Shown here piece by piece: positions 12,401-27,400 of a stretch of 64,000 bases of DNA (positions are counted from its first letter, which is position 1; every line of letters begins with the position of its first letter). Where the stretch lies: contig OW388291.1 in NCBI GenBank assembly GCA_936450465.1, positions 78,711,936 to 78,775,935 on the forward strand, in the 5' to 3' direction. The DNA comes from Gibbula magus. Its lineage: Eukaryota > Mollusca > Gastropoda > Trochida > Trochidae. The translations under genes and the position numbers were made by a program. The notes below the pieces were generated by a model. That model searched no databases and was not told the DNA's origin. It saw nothing but the letters and a program-made list of their open reading frames with translations.

Positions 12401-15400
12401 AAAAATAAGCTGCATTATTATTTCTAAACCAATTCATCCATAAAAAAGGGTCTTTATATCAAAAGTGTGGTGGTAGTTGTTATGGTTATAGTGGCAGAAG
12501 TTAATTATTGTACAAGCCCAATTAGAGTAAGTAAGGTGTATGAAGAAAGTAGTGACCGGGATAGGCTAGGAGGGGCTAGTGGACTAGTGGTAGTGGTGAC
12601 TAGTTTCGTCCTGGATTGGACTCACCAGACGAAGTAAGCTAGCAAGGAGTGTAATATATATACACCCTGCTCTAGGGGTACCGGTGGTGTGCCGGTGGTG
12701 GGCCGGTGGTGGGCCGGTGGTGTGCCGGTGGAAATCCTGAGAAATGTGTTTTTCTAGGTTTTACCTGTGTATTTTTTGTAGAAATAGTGCTTATTTTGGT
12801 ATAAAAATACAAGTTTTGTATTTTATAAGTTTAAAAGAATGCATTTGTCATCCCACGCATAGCAAGTACTAGGGACCATGCAGTCCATTCCTTTGACTTA
12901 GGAGAATCTGCTCCTCTAATGTCGAACATGAGAAACACAATTTGAATCTCATCCAGTATTACCTGAAACGGGAATACTCTTAGAAAATCCCATAGCAGAA
13001 CAAACTGAAGTCGGTTGCTACCACCAGGAAAAACATGCTCCTGAAAGGGCCCAAACCATTTGAAGACTAACAGCTTCATGTGTAAGTTGGCGACTACAGA
13101 ACTCAACATGTTCCAACCGCATGGACTCTATTATAAGATAGTTAGTTGAAATATCAACTCTTTTATTTCTTCGTAGGTAAGGTGTATTCAGTGATGTTGG
13201 TAGGCACCTGATTCTTCAAGAGCAAGCAGACACTCCACTACAGATGAAGAGGTTCGATTAGATAAAGATTTTAATTCCACAAGGGGCTTGGAGTGAGGTT
13301 TTGGTGCAATGGATCATTGTAATATAATTCAGTGGACTAGACCCATAATTCACAAGTTTAATGAAGCACCTGCAGGTTTCATCGCAGCACAGAGCCACAT
13401 TGGTATTGCAGGTCCTCTCCCTGCAATAATAGTTGCCACCATGTAAATGTGATGCTATTGAGAGCGGAATTAGAACCCCAATTCACCTCTTCTTGTCTCC
13501 TATTTGAAAGATATTTAATATTCAAACTTATTCATACCAAAAGTAATAGAATTCGTTTAACAATAATAGATCAAACAGAACAAGTAGAAATCACTAGTAA
13601 ATTAGTTACTGTACACATAGGAATGATTAATTGCAGCTTGTTTACTGTTTCCAAGGATCAAAAGATATCTTTCTGAAACCTAATAATCACATTATAATCA
13701 TTATAATTTATCTTTATTACCTTGGAATTACTGCTTAATTTGTCTGCACTCAGTAAAACCTGATTAACGTGGCAATGCTTAATCTGAAACCATTAAATCA
13801 CCAAAATTATTCCTTGAATTACGTTATACATGGCCATAATGATTAGCCAATTGCTTCTAGCTCAACAGACCACAGGCATATAACTCAATAACTGTATGTA
13901 CGATTGGAAGCAGGCACGTGATTGGATCTGGTGTGTTTTATCAATGAAACTGCATCCTCTGAGATAATCTGCACCACTTGCTATAAATAAGTGTCCCATT
14001 AAGTGTCTGATATCAGCTGGCCACTGGCAGCAGCAGCTCCTGATAGATATATCTACTCGGTACAGGGTAGTCACCGGGTGATAACATCTCTCCATCTCTC
14101 CATCTCTCTCTCTTCTTCCTCTCTCTTTCTTTCCTTCCCTTCCTCTTCTTTTTAGCACATTGGATTTGTAAGACCAAATGGGCTTTTGGCATGGGTTGTC
14201 AGAGTACCATTTTAAGCTAATCAAGCCTGAAAGGCCAGATGGGCTTACAGCATGGGTCGTCATCCCGTGCCAATCATCAGTAAACTTTTCACATTTTCAA
14301 CTTCTTCTATGGAACCATTGTACCCGCAAGGCTGAAATTTTGCGGAGGAGTATCTTTCACCTAGGGGATCAAAGTTTTTATATTTGGTCCTGAAGTCACT
14401 TCAAATATTGGCGTCGCAGGCATTTACTTCAAAACCTTTAACTGTTGTCTTTTCCAAAACCAGTTGACATAGGAAGCTTAAAGTTTCAAAATAACATCTT
14501 TTTTTACATTAAGACCAAAGTTTGTTCGTTTGGTGTTGATCCCCTTGAAATATGGGCATGGCAGGTGTCAACACTCAAACCTTCTTATGATGTCTCTCTT
14601 GTAAGGCCAGGAAACTCAAATTTTGAGAAAATAATCTTTGTTGGAAGGAGACTCAGATTTGCAAATTTCATTGCCCTACTCACAAAAATAAGGACATGGC
14701 AGGGGTTCAACTTCAAGCGGTTCACATATCTTTTTACCTCTTTCGCTGTTATTCATCTTTTTCTGGGTACTCATGCACTCATCCTTCTCGGTCTCTCTTT
14801 TGTTGTGGTCTGTCTATCCTTCTGTTAGTGTCTCTATGTGTCTTTCTCTCTGTTATCTATCTGTATCACATTCTCTCTGCCTATCTCTCCAGATATATTT
14901 GATGTGCATGGGGCCGTTAATACTGACTGATAACATCTCTCCCTCACTCTCCACATGCAGACATGTGACTCTGTTTACCTACCATGTGTACATATCTCTT
15001 CCTTTCCTAATTAATTAGTAATCTCTAATGCAAGTTTTTGTTGAAATGTTTAGACATGGGAATTATGTATGTTCTTTGCCTATGATAAGTATATATTTAG
15101 CAGGCAGTTTTACCCATTTGCTTCACTTCAGAATAGGCAATTCATTTGTTAGATGTTTTAACCTCTCTCTAACTCCTCTTAACTCAATGTCTAATGCTTC
15201 TGTTTGTTATAATAATAATAAAATAAGAAATATATACAGTTGAACATGGATAAAGCGAACTCCAAGGGACCAAATAATTCAGTTCGCTATATCCGCTGTT
15301 CGCTGTTCGCTATCCACTTTTGGGATATTATATAGGGCTTTTGACGGGACTTATACATTTGTTTGCTATATCCGTTTGTCTGCAATATCCGTGTTCGCTA

Positions 15401-18400
15401 TATCTGTGTTCTACTGTAAAAATTTCAAAAACATGCTCACAGCGCTTTGGTTAGACCTACAGAATTTTTTACATTCATATAATAAGCAGTCTGATTAAAA
15501 AGGACGGTTTTCCGTGGAATAAAAATTGCAAAATTTTACATCTACCGGGATACGAACTCATATCAGTTGTAGGTTCCCCGCCAAACCGTCTGATTACAGC
15601 CCGTAGACTCACTTGTTCGAGCGCCTTGTCAGGTAGCCAATCAAAAGACGCCCAACAAATGCTTTCGGTGCGAGAAGCTAGGTGCAGATAACTCCAAACA
15701 GCTATCCCTTGGTCTGTTCTGAATGCTTTCAAAACAGTGACCGTTTAAATACTACGTTGTGATTGGTCAGTTGTTTGACTGGGCTTTGGCTGTGCTACTG
15801 GTTCGGAACATGCGCCTATACGGGGTGTTCTCAGACCTTGTGGAGAGGAATCTACAGAACCTGTTCGTATCCCGGTAGATGCATAATTTTGCAAATTTTA
15901 TACCTCGGAAAAAGGTCGATTTTAATCAGACTGATATAATAAGTATTTTATACTTATATTTTATTTGAGAAGGCATATTTACAAAATTTACCAGTTTGGT
16001 ATCTGTCTTGACATTTTTCATACCCTGTTCAAAAGAGTTGCTTGAAATTAATTATTATTAAATTATCAACAATATAAAAAAATGAGAAAGTTCAACTGCT
16101 GCCGCCCATGGATATCCTAAACGTGAAACGCTGGGCATCAACAAGTGTTTGGATATTATCTCAGCTTCTTTATTCAGGTGACAAATTTAGTTACTTTGTG
16201 TATGAAATGAACTTTAAATTAATAATTAACCAGCCTTAAGTGTTATTTGCCAATTTAAAAGGTAAAATTACGACAACAACAAAAATATTTTTGAACCAAA
16301 CCCTCAATAGTTTGTCTTACTACTTTAACAAAACTTTCCACATTTACGTGTAACCCTTACTCTCAGCCAAACAGTGCAAAATTAATTCTTGATTCCTAAG
16401 AATCATATGACACACATACTCGTGTATCACTCTCAACTGTTGAATACCAGCTGTGTATGGTCCAGACTGTCTAGCTGGGTGTAATCAGAACATCTGCTTC
16501 TAATATACAGAACATGCACTAACACTTAGTGGAATAGAGCCATTGCCTCTTGTTTGCAGGTGTCAAGAGATAAAATAGTGGCTTGATAGAAATGTAATGT
16601 AAATACTGCAATTAATTAATTTTGCTGGCTTGAAATGGGAAATAAAGTCACATATTTTATTTTATTTGCTAAACGGCAAGGGACTGTCTTTTTCTCAGTT
16701 TGAGAAAAATGTTCTCATCTTTGCGGTTTGATATCACTTTCTCAACACAGTGAAAACATCACAGAGGGGATGACGTCATGTTGACAATGCTATGAAGTCA
16801 TGTCTCCAATCAACCCAACATCATTGCCAATGCTAAGCTACAGTTCAACAATGGTATGACAACGCCAGAACTGCTAAACTGAAGCAGTTTTGGACGTAAA
16901 ACACCACATTTCCAATTTTCAAAAAAAGGTTAATAAGTTTTCAAAATGATAGCTAATTATATTAGGAACTGAAAGTGAAAAACTGTTTTAATCGAAATAA
17001 TGAATAGATATTATTAACAATAATACTTTTGTAGTTTTGTCTATTTTTTATTTCCGGACATGGCATTGACTGACCCTTCTCCAAAAAAAAAGTTCAATCA
17101 AGTCTAGAAAATGTTTCATTTTAGATTACAGTAGACCTCATGAAGCACATTTATATACAATTTTCACTTCCTGGAAAGTAAAGGTTTGGTTTAGTTTTGA
17201 GGCATGAGAGGAAAGGAAATACAGTATTCTGGGGAATATCTATGACTAAGCCTCAGTCTATGGTTGCCTAAGGGAGAATTAAATGGGGGCACAGTTTTGT
17301 TGTGATGCATGACACATAGGGGGCATGTTGAGCGACGATAAGCGGTGTCAGCAGCAAATATATACTGCATCTTGCAGGATGCTCACTTAATCAGATCACA
17401 TTTGCGTATTTTCATTTATTTGCAATGTAGAAAAACTGCCAAAACACAAGGTAACCTTGTTTGCGTTGCTGAAGAAGTTTTATCAATCTGAGATGCATTT
17501 ACTGTAATTTGAGGGATTGTTTATATTGTTTCAAGTGTAAGAATGGTTCTTTCTTTGCTGTAAGAACAGCCTCACTTTGTGAAACTTTCATTGGGTGTGT
17601 TGTTATGCTCTGTGTGGAAATCTACATGCTTTGCTTGTGTTTTATATGTTACATGTCATAAGGGGAAGAGAAAATATTTTCTTTTGTTGCGTCATTAGAA
17701 AGGCTGAGGCTGAAGTGTCTTGTTATGAAATTTGTTTCTCACTGTTGTTAAGTTTCAAAATAGTTTAGTTTTTCAATGCCATTCGTGAATTTGATTACCC
17801 GTATATACGAAATGTGATTGTTCACGTAGCATTTCACATTTTGTCATTGAGCTGATGTACATTTCAATCACTTTTGAGGTGTGTAAAACTGCTACTGAGG
17901 GAACATACTCTCCTTGTCATGCGCAATGAAATCTAAAAAAAACAATAATGACATCTTTCAAAATGATTAAAAAACATTGATTTGTACGTTTTTGCAATAG
18001 GATTAGGTATATCTTCATGGCAGTGTTTCAAATCTAGATCTATATCAATTGGTAAGTGTCCAAATATCTCTGCTCCAAGTGATCCGTGTTGAAAAATATA
18101 TCTTTTGTGTAAAGTAAAAGGCATGTGTTACATGTACAAGAAGGAGCGATCATTGCCACAGAGGTACACATGCACTAGCTTGATTTGGCCTAGTTTTCTT
18201 ACTTTTCGGGGATAATATTTTGTATTTTGTTTGAACACATGCAATTACCTTACATTATTTTCACCTCCCTTCTCAAGTAGGGAACTCATTACTACTCTGT
18301 GCTTGAGTCTGAGTTGAGAAAAAAAGCATGATCTAGTCCAATTGGTAGGAATCGAGTACTGAAAATCCATTATTCATTAGCGTATGTTTTTGGAAACATA

Positions 18401-21400
18401 TTATTATAGTCTTTTAGTTTTCTGATAAATTTACTACACTAAATTCCAACAGTGGTACAGTCACATGAAAAATGAAGATATTTGTCTAATAAAATATGAG
18501 AAATTTTTTTTTAAACAGTTTACCTGTATGTTTATTGCAAGTAAAACTACATGTTTTTAGTTCAAGGTTTTCTGAAATTGTTTTAAACATACAGAAAAAT
18601 ATTTTGTGTAATTGCTTTTTTTAACATATTAAAAAAAACAATAACAATTTAGAAATAGAACCTGTTTGTCAAAATATCTTTTAATATTAAAGGTAACTGC
18701 AAAGTTTTCCACAATCTCATTATCAAGAATTGTGAAGTAACTTACACCATAAAAAACTGTTTTCTTTTGAGTTGTCAAGTCCATGTTTGTTCCAGTGATA
18801 TAGGTAAATCCTGTCTTCACAGTTGAACAAGCATCTTTGTTCCTGGTGGTATCTGGTGAACATCTCATACACTCGGTGAATAAGTCTAGTCGGGTAGTTG
18901 GGTGACTATTGTACAATGTTGATGTAATTACATACATACTTACCTAGATAGACATCTCGCTAATATATTTACTCAAACAGTATTTTGTTGAATAGTTGTT
19001 GAGCAATATTGGAGTAACACAGTGATTATCGTCAAACTAATTAGACAAATGCCTTACAAGTAAGTAACGATAAATTTTCTGAAGGATCCAAACTTATTTA
19101 TTGGAGTTGTGTTACATGCACATGAAGTTTGGTAGATATCTACACTTGTGTATTTACTCAAACAGTGCTTACACCATCACACTTGTTGAATAGTTGTTGA
19201 GCAATATCTGAGTACCACAGTGATTATCGTCAAACTAATTAGACAGATGCCCTACAAGTAAGTGACAATGGCTTTTCTGGCAGATTTTAAACTATTTGTT
19301 TGAGACTTATTTTACATACATATTTAGCTACATGTTTAAAGATATCCACAAAAGTATATTTATTGAAATAGTGATCGTTGAATAGTTTGTTGTTATAGTG
19401 AAATATCGCAGTGATTATCATCAAATAATTATTGAAATGTAAGTGACGATAAATTTTCTGAAGGTTTTCAAAATGTTTGGTTTATTAATTGGGTAGTTAT
19501 CTAAACAAGTATATTTACTCAAACAGTGCTTATGTTATCACGCTTGATGAATAGTTGTTGAACAATAGCGGAGTATTTCAGTGGCTGTCACCTGACTTAC
19601 TATACAAATAAAGACAAGGAAATGTATGAATCATGAAGTTCTTAATTTGCTGACATTTTGGTATAGATCCTTATAGCATTAACAAGCATCCATTGTTGAA
19701 TAAAGAATTGAACATCCATATTATTTCAACACGAACATGAACTTCTAGAATGCCTGTTAAAATAATTGTTATACAAATTGCCTTACAAGTAAGTGACGAT
19801 AAATTTTTTGAAGGATTTCAAAGTTTTGCTTTGAGAATTACTGTGTGTTACATAGACATTTAGTTGGGTAGATATACACCCTAAACTATTAACTTAATCA
19901 GCTGTTTAATATTCACATTTGTTGAGAACTGTTTAGTAGATCTTCTTTATATACAAATGTGATAATTGTGATTCTTGCGGATATGTTGAGTGTTCTTAGG
20001 AATCTTGATTAAAAAGGTATCTTTATTTCACACTGAAAGTATTATTATCCATATGGTTGAAAATAACTGAGTTAATATTTATGATAAGAGTGCATGTGCA
20101 CATAACAGGTTTGCCTAGCAACCATTGTTTCAGTGAATTTCCTGTATTTCGTTGTCTGTGATGTCATTGAACAGTCGTTCGTGACATCATTTTTTCTTCA
20201 ATTAAAATTGAATAGAATGGGTAATTAAGGAAATGTTATACTCAAAAGTGTGCTGTATGACTTTTACAAAACTTTTGCAAATTTGTGTATAACCCTCACT
20301 TTCCATCGGGCATTAAACAAAAATTGCCATTACAAGTCAAATGATTTCTTCAAGTAAGAATCTCTTTGTATTTACCTTCATATGATATGAACATTCCTCA
20401 GATGATCAACATGTAACATTGGTTCACTAATCCATGTGAACTGTCTAAGATTTCCCTTCATTTATTTCATGGTTGGGCACATTCAATTTTATGGACATAT
20501 TAAATTTAGTTCATGAGATTTGTTTTCAATTGAAAATGAAAACTTTCACAATTATCCCAATGTGTTGTATGAATGTAGTTCTTCTCAATGGTATTGAGTG
20601 ATATGGGATATCTAGGTATACATGGATAAATATATCAAAATCCCTGATACCAGAACATTTGGAGAAATGATGGTGTTCGGGTTAGCTATGTGTCAAGTTT
20701 AAACCTTTAAAAGAAGTTTATTAGCATCTTATTTCATTTATGTCAAATGGTATCATGTGGTAAAATGAAGATGGTCTTTCGGTTAGGCCTCACAAGACTT
20801 AAAATAGTCTTCAAACTCTGTTCACATTATTTTGATAACCAATGTCATGCTCAACTCTAAAAAGAATTTAGCACTTATCACATTTCTTTCATATCATATT
20901 TCATACGAGGTGATGAGACAAGTTGCATTTTAGGTTTAGGCCAAGTTAAATATCAATGACAAAAATGTTAAAATTTAATCTTATGAAGTACATTTGCTCT
21001 TTATTGAATTTCATTCTGATATTATCATAGTATATATGTTGTGGCACCCTCTGTTACCTTATGATCTAATTGTGGATCAGGGTTGTCATGTAAGTATTAT
21101 GAGTGCACAATTGTCTTGTTTCATTCTGATAATATAATATTTTTAGTTCCCATTTTCAACTTCTCATCTTCCAAGATTTGGGGCCATGGTGTGTGGTTTT
21201 GAGTTTTAATTTTTTTAAAGTTAAAATAGTATTAATTTTTTTATTTTGATAATAGAATTTGTCACTTTTATATCAGTTGATATTTTTGGAGCAGGGGATT
21301 TATCACTAAAAACATTTCAACTATTATTTTCCAAATTTTAATTTGATAATTTGGTTTGTGTCCCCTAGCTAACATGTAAGAGTCGGTCTGTCGGCCTGGT

Positions 21401-24400
21401 TAACTCTGACACAGCTTGTTATATTGCACAATTCTTCTATCTCCATAATGTTGATCTTTTTTTGGGACATTACGTCACTTGGCCTAAATTTCATTGCAAA
21501 ATTTCAGTATAGATGTCGTTGTTAATGTCTTCAAGGCATCAACATGATGATAGATAATTTTGTCAATCATGCGACACAAGGACATAGAACAGGTTGTATG
21601 GATAGGCTGTGAGAGTGTACCTGTAATGAGAAATAATAACAGATTAGATCATCAAACTATCAAGGTATAAATATCAAGATGAAAATGTGCAAAATTTGGA
21701 CTTTAATTTCTTTTCTTAATTTCTTAATTATCTTTAATTTCATACAATAATTTTTCAAAAAACACATTTTGGATTGATTTCTGTCTTGTAAGAACGATTT
21801 GCGGATTGGATGGAAGAAGAAATGCTAGTCCTCTCTACATTAAATTAACTTTAATTGCATCCAATCAGGATTGTCTATCTCACTGCAAGAAAACTGTTGT
21901 ATTAGACCAGGTAAATATATGAGTTGAGTCACCTCTCTGGTGAGAGAATGGAAGTTCAAAGATATGTATCCAACTTTGATTACAACCGATCAGGATTGTC
22001 TATCACACTGCAAGAAAACTGTCATACAGGTAAAGAAATGAGTTGAGTCACCTCTCTGGTGAGAGAATGGAAGTTCAAAGATATGTAGGTGAGGACTTCA
22101 ATTAAACAGGTATAAGGTATGGTACACTATCATTGGAGATTCCCTTTTGTGTCCAGCTAAATTGCTGGAAGGGCTTGAAATACAAAAGCTGCGCAGTGGA
22201 GAAGATAGATATTAAATGTTTGACTAATCACAAATATCAATTCATTAATTTTACTGAAATGATGACTGATCTATTGAGGTTTTTGTGGGTTTTACAACTT
22301 ATTTTATTCTGAATAAAAATCCTTGCTTGAGTGTGGCAAAAAAAGTGGTAGCGTACATGGTCATATGTATATCAGTTAAAGGTGTGTGTATTGATATAAT
22401 TATAAGTAATTCTTTTTGTAACTTAGTCCCTTTTGAGAACAATATTATTTCACTTGGGACTGAAAATTCACATGGAAATATAAATTAGAATAGTGTTAAA
22501 AGTTACATAATATTCCCATGGTTTTATCAGAAAGCTCAAGCACATGATAAATGTCAATGCAAAGAGAAAACAGAAATTAGTTTATCAACTCTCACAGATT
22601 CAATTTGCCAAAAGGTCAACTCCAACAATCAACTCAATGTCAATTCCAGGTGTTTGAGAATCGAAAATATTTGTTTTCATGACTTTGAGCTCTTGAGTAT
22701 GTTAACTCAATAAAATAATACTTCTTAAAGGGACACTCCGTGCGTTATTGTAGTCACATATGTCATACTTTACTAAGGGTGTTATTTTATCATGGGGTAT
22801 TGACAGTTGTCGAAATTTATCCTTTTAATGCACATCTATTCAGCATAGTGGCAATATTAAGATGTTTTGTCATGATGAAGAACGAAAACTGGACAATGTT
22901 ACTGGAGCGGAGCGGGTCAATTGGTCAAACGTAATTTTGAAAACTTATATGTAGCAAAGAGACTGATATTGGTTAGCATTGCTTAATGGATTATGTACAC
23001 ATGATTTGAACTAAAATGGTACTGTCTATAGTGTGCTTAGAAATCTTTTTCTCTTTAAGTAACTTTATAATCCTTAGGGCCCTGATATATTTTGGGTACT
23101 CTGTCAAACAAATATTATACTCAAGTACTGCTTTACCCATCTCAGACACAAGTATTCTTGAAATCCTTATAAACGCTTAACTTAACGCACTCTAGATCTG
23201 TGTTCAACAAGTCAACATGACACTTGATAAACAAAATACTTCTTCAAATGTTTTTCAGCGACTTGATCCATAAAGGTTGACATATCTCAATGAGAAGAAT
23301 TTTTTCTGGATGACTTTTTTATTGTGAACATACAGGAAATTCCAAAGAAAATGCTTACTTCTTCATGACATTCCAAAAGGTTGTGTATGTTCACAATAAA
23401 AAAGTTTTTAACCAAAAAACCCTGTTCTTATATTGCACTTCTAAATGCCCTTCTAAGCCTGTATATCTCAATGAGTATAAAGATCACCTGAGGCGTATGT
23501 CTGTAATGTGACCCTTGCAACTGTACAATGTCCTCTCTTCATAGGAAAGTCTGTATTACCAAGTCCCTGGTAATTGTTGGAGCACTAATATAACTTCTCA
23601 TTTTGCTAAAAATTAGAGAAAATGAGAAGATTCGGATTTGAAACCGAAAAGATTCTTTCATATAAATACACACTTATCTCCATTATGTTTACACAGCTAC
23701 AGCATACTAGTCTTGCTAAAAAAAAACCTTATCTTCAATTATGAAGGAATTCTGAAAATTAAGAGGCACAAATGTTGGGATTATTTAATGGCTAGGGTTG
23801 GCCAACGGTGCCATACAATTCCTCTAATCAGGCTCAAGGAAGTCCCATGTTAACCCTGGCCCACATCTTTATCGTATGAGACATTGATTTATAACGGAGA
23901 GATTTCGCTGGCCTCGCCATTCATGTTGCTGTTATCAGCGGGAGCTGGATTCACTGTGGTCTCTCCACATGCATTCTGTATATCAAGTTTTTGCAGTCAA
24001 TTAATCGGGATGCATGTCTTACAGATAGCACTAATGCATGAGAATGATAACTTTCTAAATTCGGTAAATGCCAGCAGCTTTTTGGTCCAATTATTATATG
24101 ATAAAGTGTTATGTCATAGGAGCTCAGTTACATAATTAGCAGAGAGGACAATAGGACTAGCTGCGTTAATATGGCTGCCACAGTTAAGACACAGTAAGTT
24201 GCACATGTTCCTTATGTAGATATATGTACATATAAATACTTGGTGTTGCTTGTAGTGATGGTTTGTAGGGAAGCTGAAGGTTGTTGGTTTCCTTGTGACC
24301 TTAATGCACTGGGGAGCAGATGTGCTTGGTTCTGTTGAAAACCGTTCTTCCTGTGTACTCAGTCGGACATGATTTTTATTTTGTGATACTCATGATGTTT

Positions 24401-27400
24401 AACAAGGAATTATTCTGGTGTTCCTATAATTAGCAGCCCAGACTTAGTTTTTGCGCAGTTTCCATCGCCACCGCCGCGTTTTGTATTGGCTATAACTTTT
24501 TTCCTTGAAGGTTTTGAGAACTCATATACATAACTTCTTACTTATGCCCCTTGGGAATTTTTTTGGCATGTTCATATTCAAGGTCAAAGGTCAAGGTCAT
24601 GAGTTCTGAAATCGCTAAAAAACTAATAACTTGAAAAATATTTGTGCTATCAGGCTCTTATTTGGTGTATATCAACTATGGAGAAAGGCCAAGATTTGAA
24701 AAGGTTTTCGCTAACATCCGTCAAAGGTCAAGGTCAAAGGGAGGTCACATTTTAAGCATGCTTTTGGGAAAATGTCTTATTTCAACACTTTGAATCATTA
24801 CATGATTGTGATACACAATGAAAAGTGATCACTGATTGTGTGACCTTGAATTTTAAAGGTCAAGGTCACGATATAGGGTCATGGTCACCAGTTCTGAAAT
24901 CACTAAAAAACTTTTTTCCCAAGGAGGTATCAACACCTCATGTACATAGCTTCTTTCTTATACACCTGGGGAATTATTTTGACATGGTCATGGTCATGAG
25001 TTCTGAAATCACTACAACAATCCTTGTAAACATGATAACTTCAAACATTTTTTTGTGCTGTCAGGCTCTTATTTGGTATATATCAACTATGGAGAAAGAC
25101 CAAGATTTGAAAACGTTTTCGCTAAAATCTGTAAAAGGTCAAGGTCACAGTTAGGTCACAACTTAAGCATGCTATTGTGAATATGCCTTATGTTAACTAT
25201 GAACACTTTGAGTCATTGCATAATTGTTATACACAATGAAAAGTAATCAATGATGGTGTGACCTTGAAGGTCAAAGGTCAAGGTCATGAGATATTGGTTA
25301 AGGCCATGTTAATCCTTTGATACAATTTTGAAATCAGAAATAGATTTTAAGAACAAACTTGTGAAAAGTGACCCCAGTGATGATTCAACTTGTTAGAATG
25401 ACTTGAATAATGAAAAAATTTTTGTCAAAAAAGATTCCCATTTTATTTATGCTGACGAGAAGGCAGAACAGGGAAAGGCGAGACCCAAAGTTTCGGGGCT
25501 GCTCTGCTTTTGCGGTGTCCCGCAAACGCTCATCTAGTTTGAACACCTTATCTGTTGGAGAAACTTTGTTAACACGTTTTGTTATGCATTTGCCCACCAG
25601 TGGTATGTTTAGTAACTTTCTACAGTTTAAACAAAAAAAAAATTCATTTAAGATAATAGGAAGTTTGATATTATGAAATATTTTCAAAATGTCCTGATAA
25701 AGAAACGGTGCCTTTCAAAGGTGTCAGCAAGTTTGTGTTCTCCAATTGTCCTGTCATTATCTTTTCATCAGGCTACAAGTTCAGTACGTTAGCTTCATTA
25801 TCTAGAGGGAATCCCGCCTCGTTCTGGTTGTACAGCGCCTATGGGGAATGTAATATGACACCTCGTGAGATTTCATTGGTAGTTCCGAAAGTGGGTATAT
25901 CTGGAAATGTCTCAAATACTCAAAATATAACATAATGTAACAGAGGTGACTGAGATCACCTCCAGCCTCAACCGGGATTCGAACCTGGACTCCCAGGTGA
26001 GAGTCAGACACTCTACAAACTAAGCTATCCAACTAACCAGTAGGAAGATTTTAAGGAAATCTCCACGAGCACAGCCTTGAAATACTATGTTCTTTAATGG
26101 GTTTTTTGCAGATTTTGTTAATTTAACCCTTTAGTTGCGTATTTCTATTTTACCCATTTTAGCCTCTGTGGCGGAATTTCCTGACCATCTAGCTCACAGC
26201 CGTATTTTGGCTAAAGCACTAATTGGCACTGCTCACGGAATATTCCAGGCGGCGAACCCAGTACTTTTTTTTTTTACGAAATATATCATGTGTACATCGC
26301 GAAAACGGACTATATACAGGCGTTATATACAATTTCAGGTCGCGGCACCTGTACAAAAATGGTTAATTCATATCTGCATCTTTGAATGAATTTTCTACGA
26401 TTTTTCGTTTTTTATTCTATTACTTTCGAAGGATTGTCTTTAATTCGGGCCTCATAATATCATAAATACGAAACGAAAAAAAAAATTATATACAGAATTG
26501 AAGACAAGATGTTTCGTTTCACAATCATATAAAAATTATTAGAATGCGACCTTTGGTTATAATCCTATAGCCATGTAAAGTTTGTTTTTATTTCCACCTA
26601 TAAAATTGTAAATACTTACAACATTTATGCAGCATTGCAAACATCATCACACTTTTCCAAGAAATCATAATCTCGAAACCAATAGACAAATAAGCACATG
26701 TCAACCCAAATATGGTTATGTTGTTTGACCTTTCCAATAAATGCTAACCTCGAACCATATCTTATGTAAATATGTTGATTAGTTTAAAGTGTCGTTTGGT
26801 TTTACATGCCTCTCAAAAAGGTAAACTTGTATCTTTCTTTCTGTGAGTAAATATGCACATTTTATATAGAATAAAAGATTATTCTTTTCGGTTTATTGTG
26901 ATATAAAAATGATTAAAATGCATTCAGTAGTTTAGCAGTGATAATTTGTGCAAGAAGTTGTGAAAAGCGCCGATTATTAAAAAAATTATGAAAGTGACCT
27001 TTTTCGCGGCGCTTTGCTCTGTCTTTATTATGTTTTTGATATTTGGGAATTTTATATGGCTTTGTAGGCTATTCTTTCCCCTTTATTTTGGCATAACAAT
27101 ATTTGAAAACAACCAATTGGTTCAGATGATATGAAGTACACGAGTAAGGCGGGTTACTGCTATATGTTCCCATAATACGGACACAGTCGTGAGATGCGAG
27201 CTAGATAGCCTGTACGGGCGTGTAGGCCCGAGGCAATGCAAACACGTGGGTGATAATTAGGCCCCAGGGAGATTAGGCTTTGGAGGAAAGCCCGACAAAA
27301 TTGGCCTTTTGTAAAGCTAATTATCGATGTGTTATTAAATTCTAAGTCTCGTGTCCGGGAACCGATATGGGGTACCTCAGAATTGTTTATGGCCATCCCG

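Noticed and set aside
12831..13109. 92-codon minus-strand ORF
   Set aside because: Hydrophobic but without a convincing family, splice sites or poly(A) signal; likely chance.
13862..14263. 133-codon minus-strand ORF
   Set aside because: Composed partly of the polypyrimidine tract read in antisense (Arg/Glu/Gly-rich) and a dispersed repeat; no domain.
24825..25154. 109-codon ORF
   Set aside because: Lies wholly within the 411-bp tandem repeat and is not conserved between its two copies.
25965..26040. Possible functional tRNA-Glu on the minus strand
   Set aside because: The B box is perfect, but the acceptor and anticodon stems do not pair properly; best read as a SINE head.
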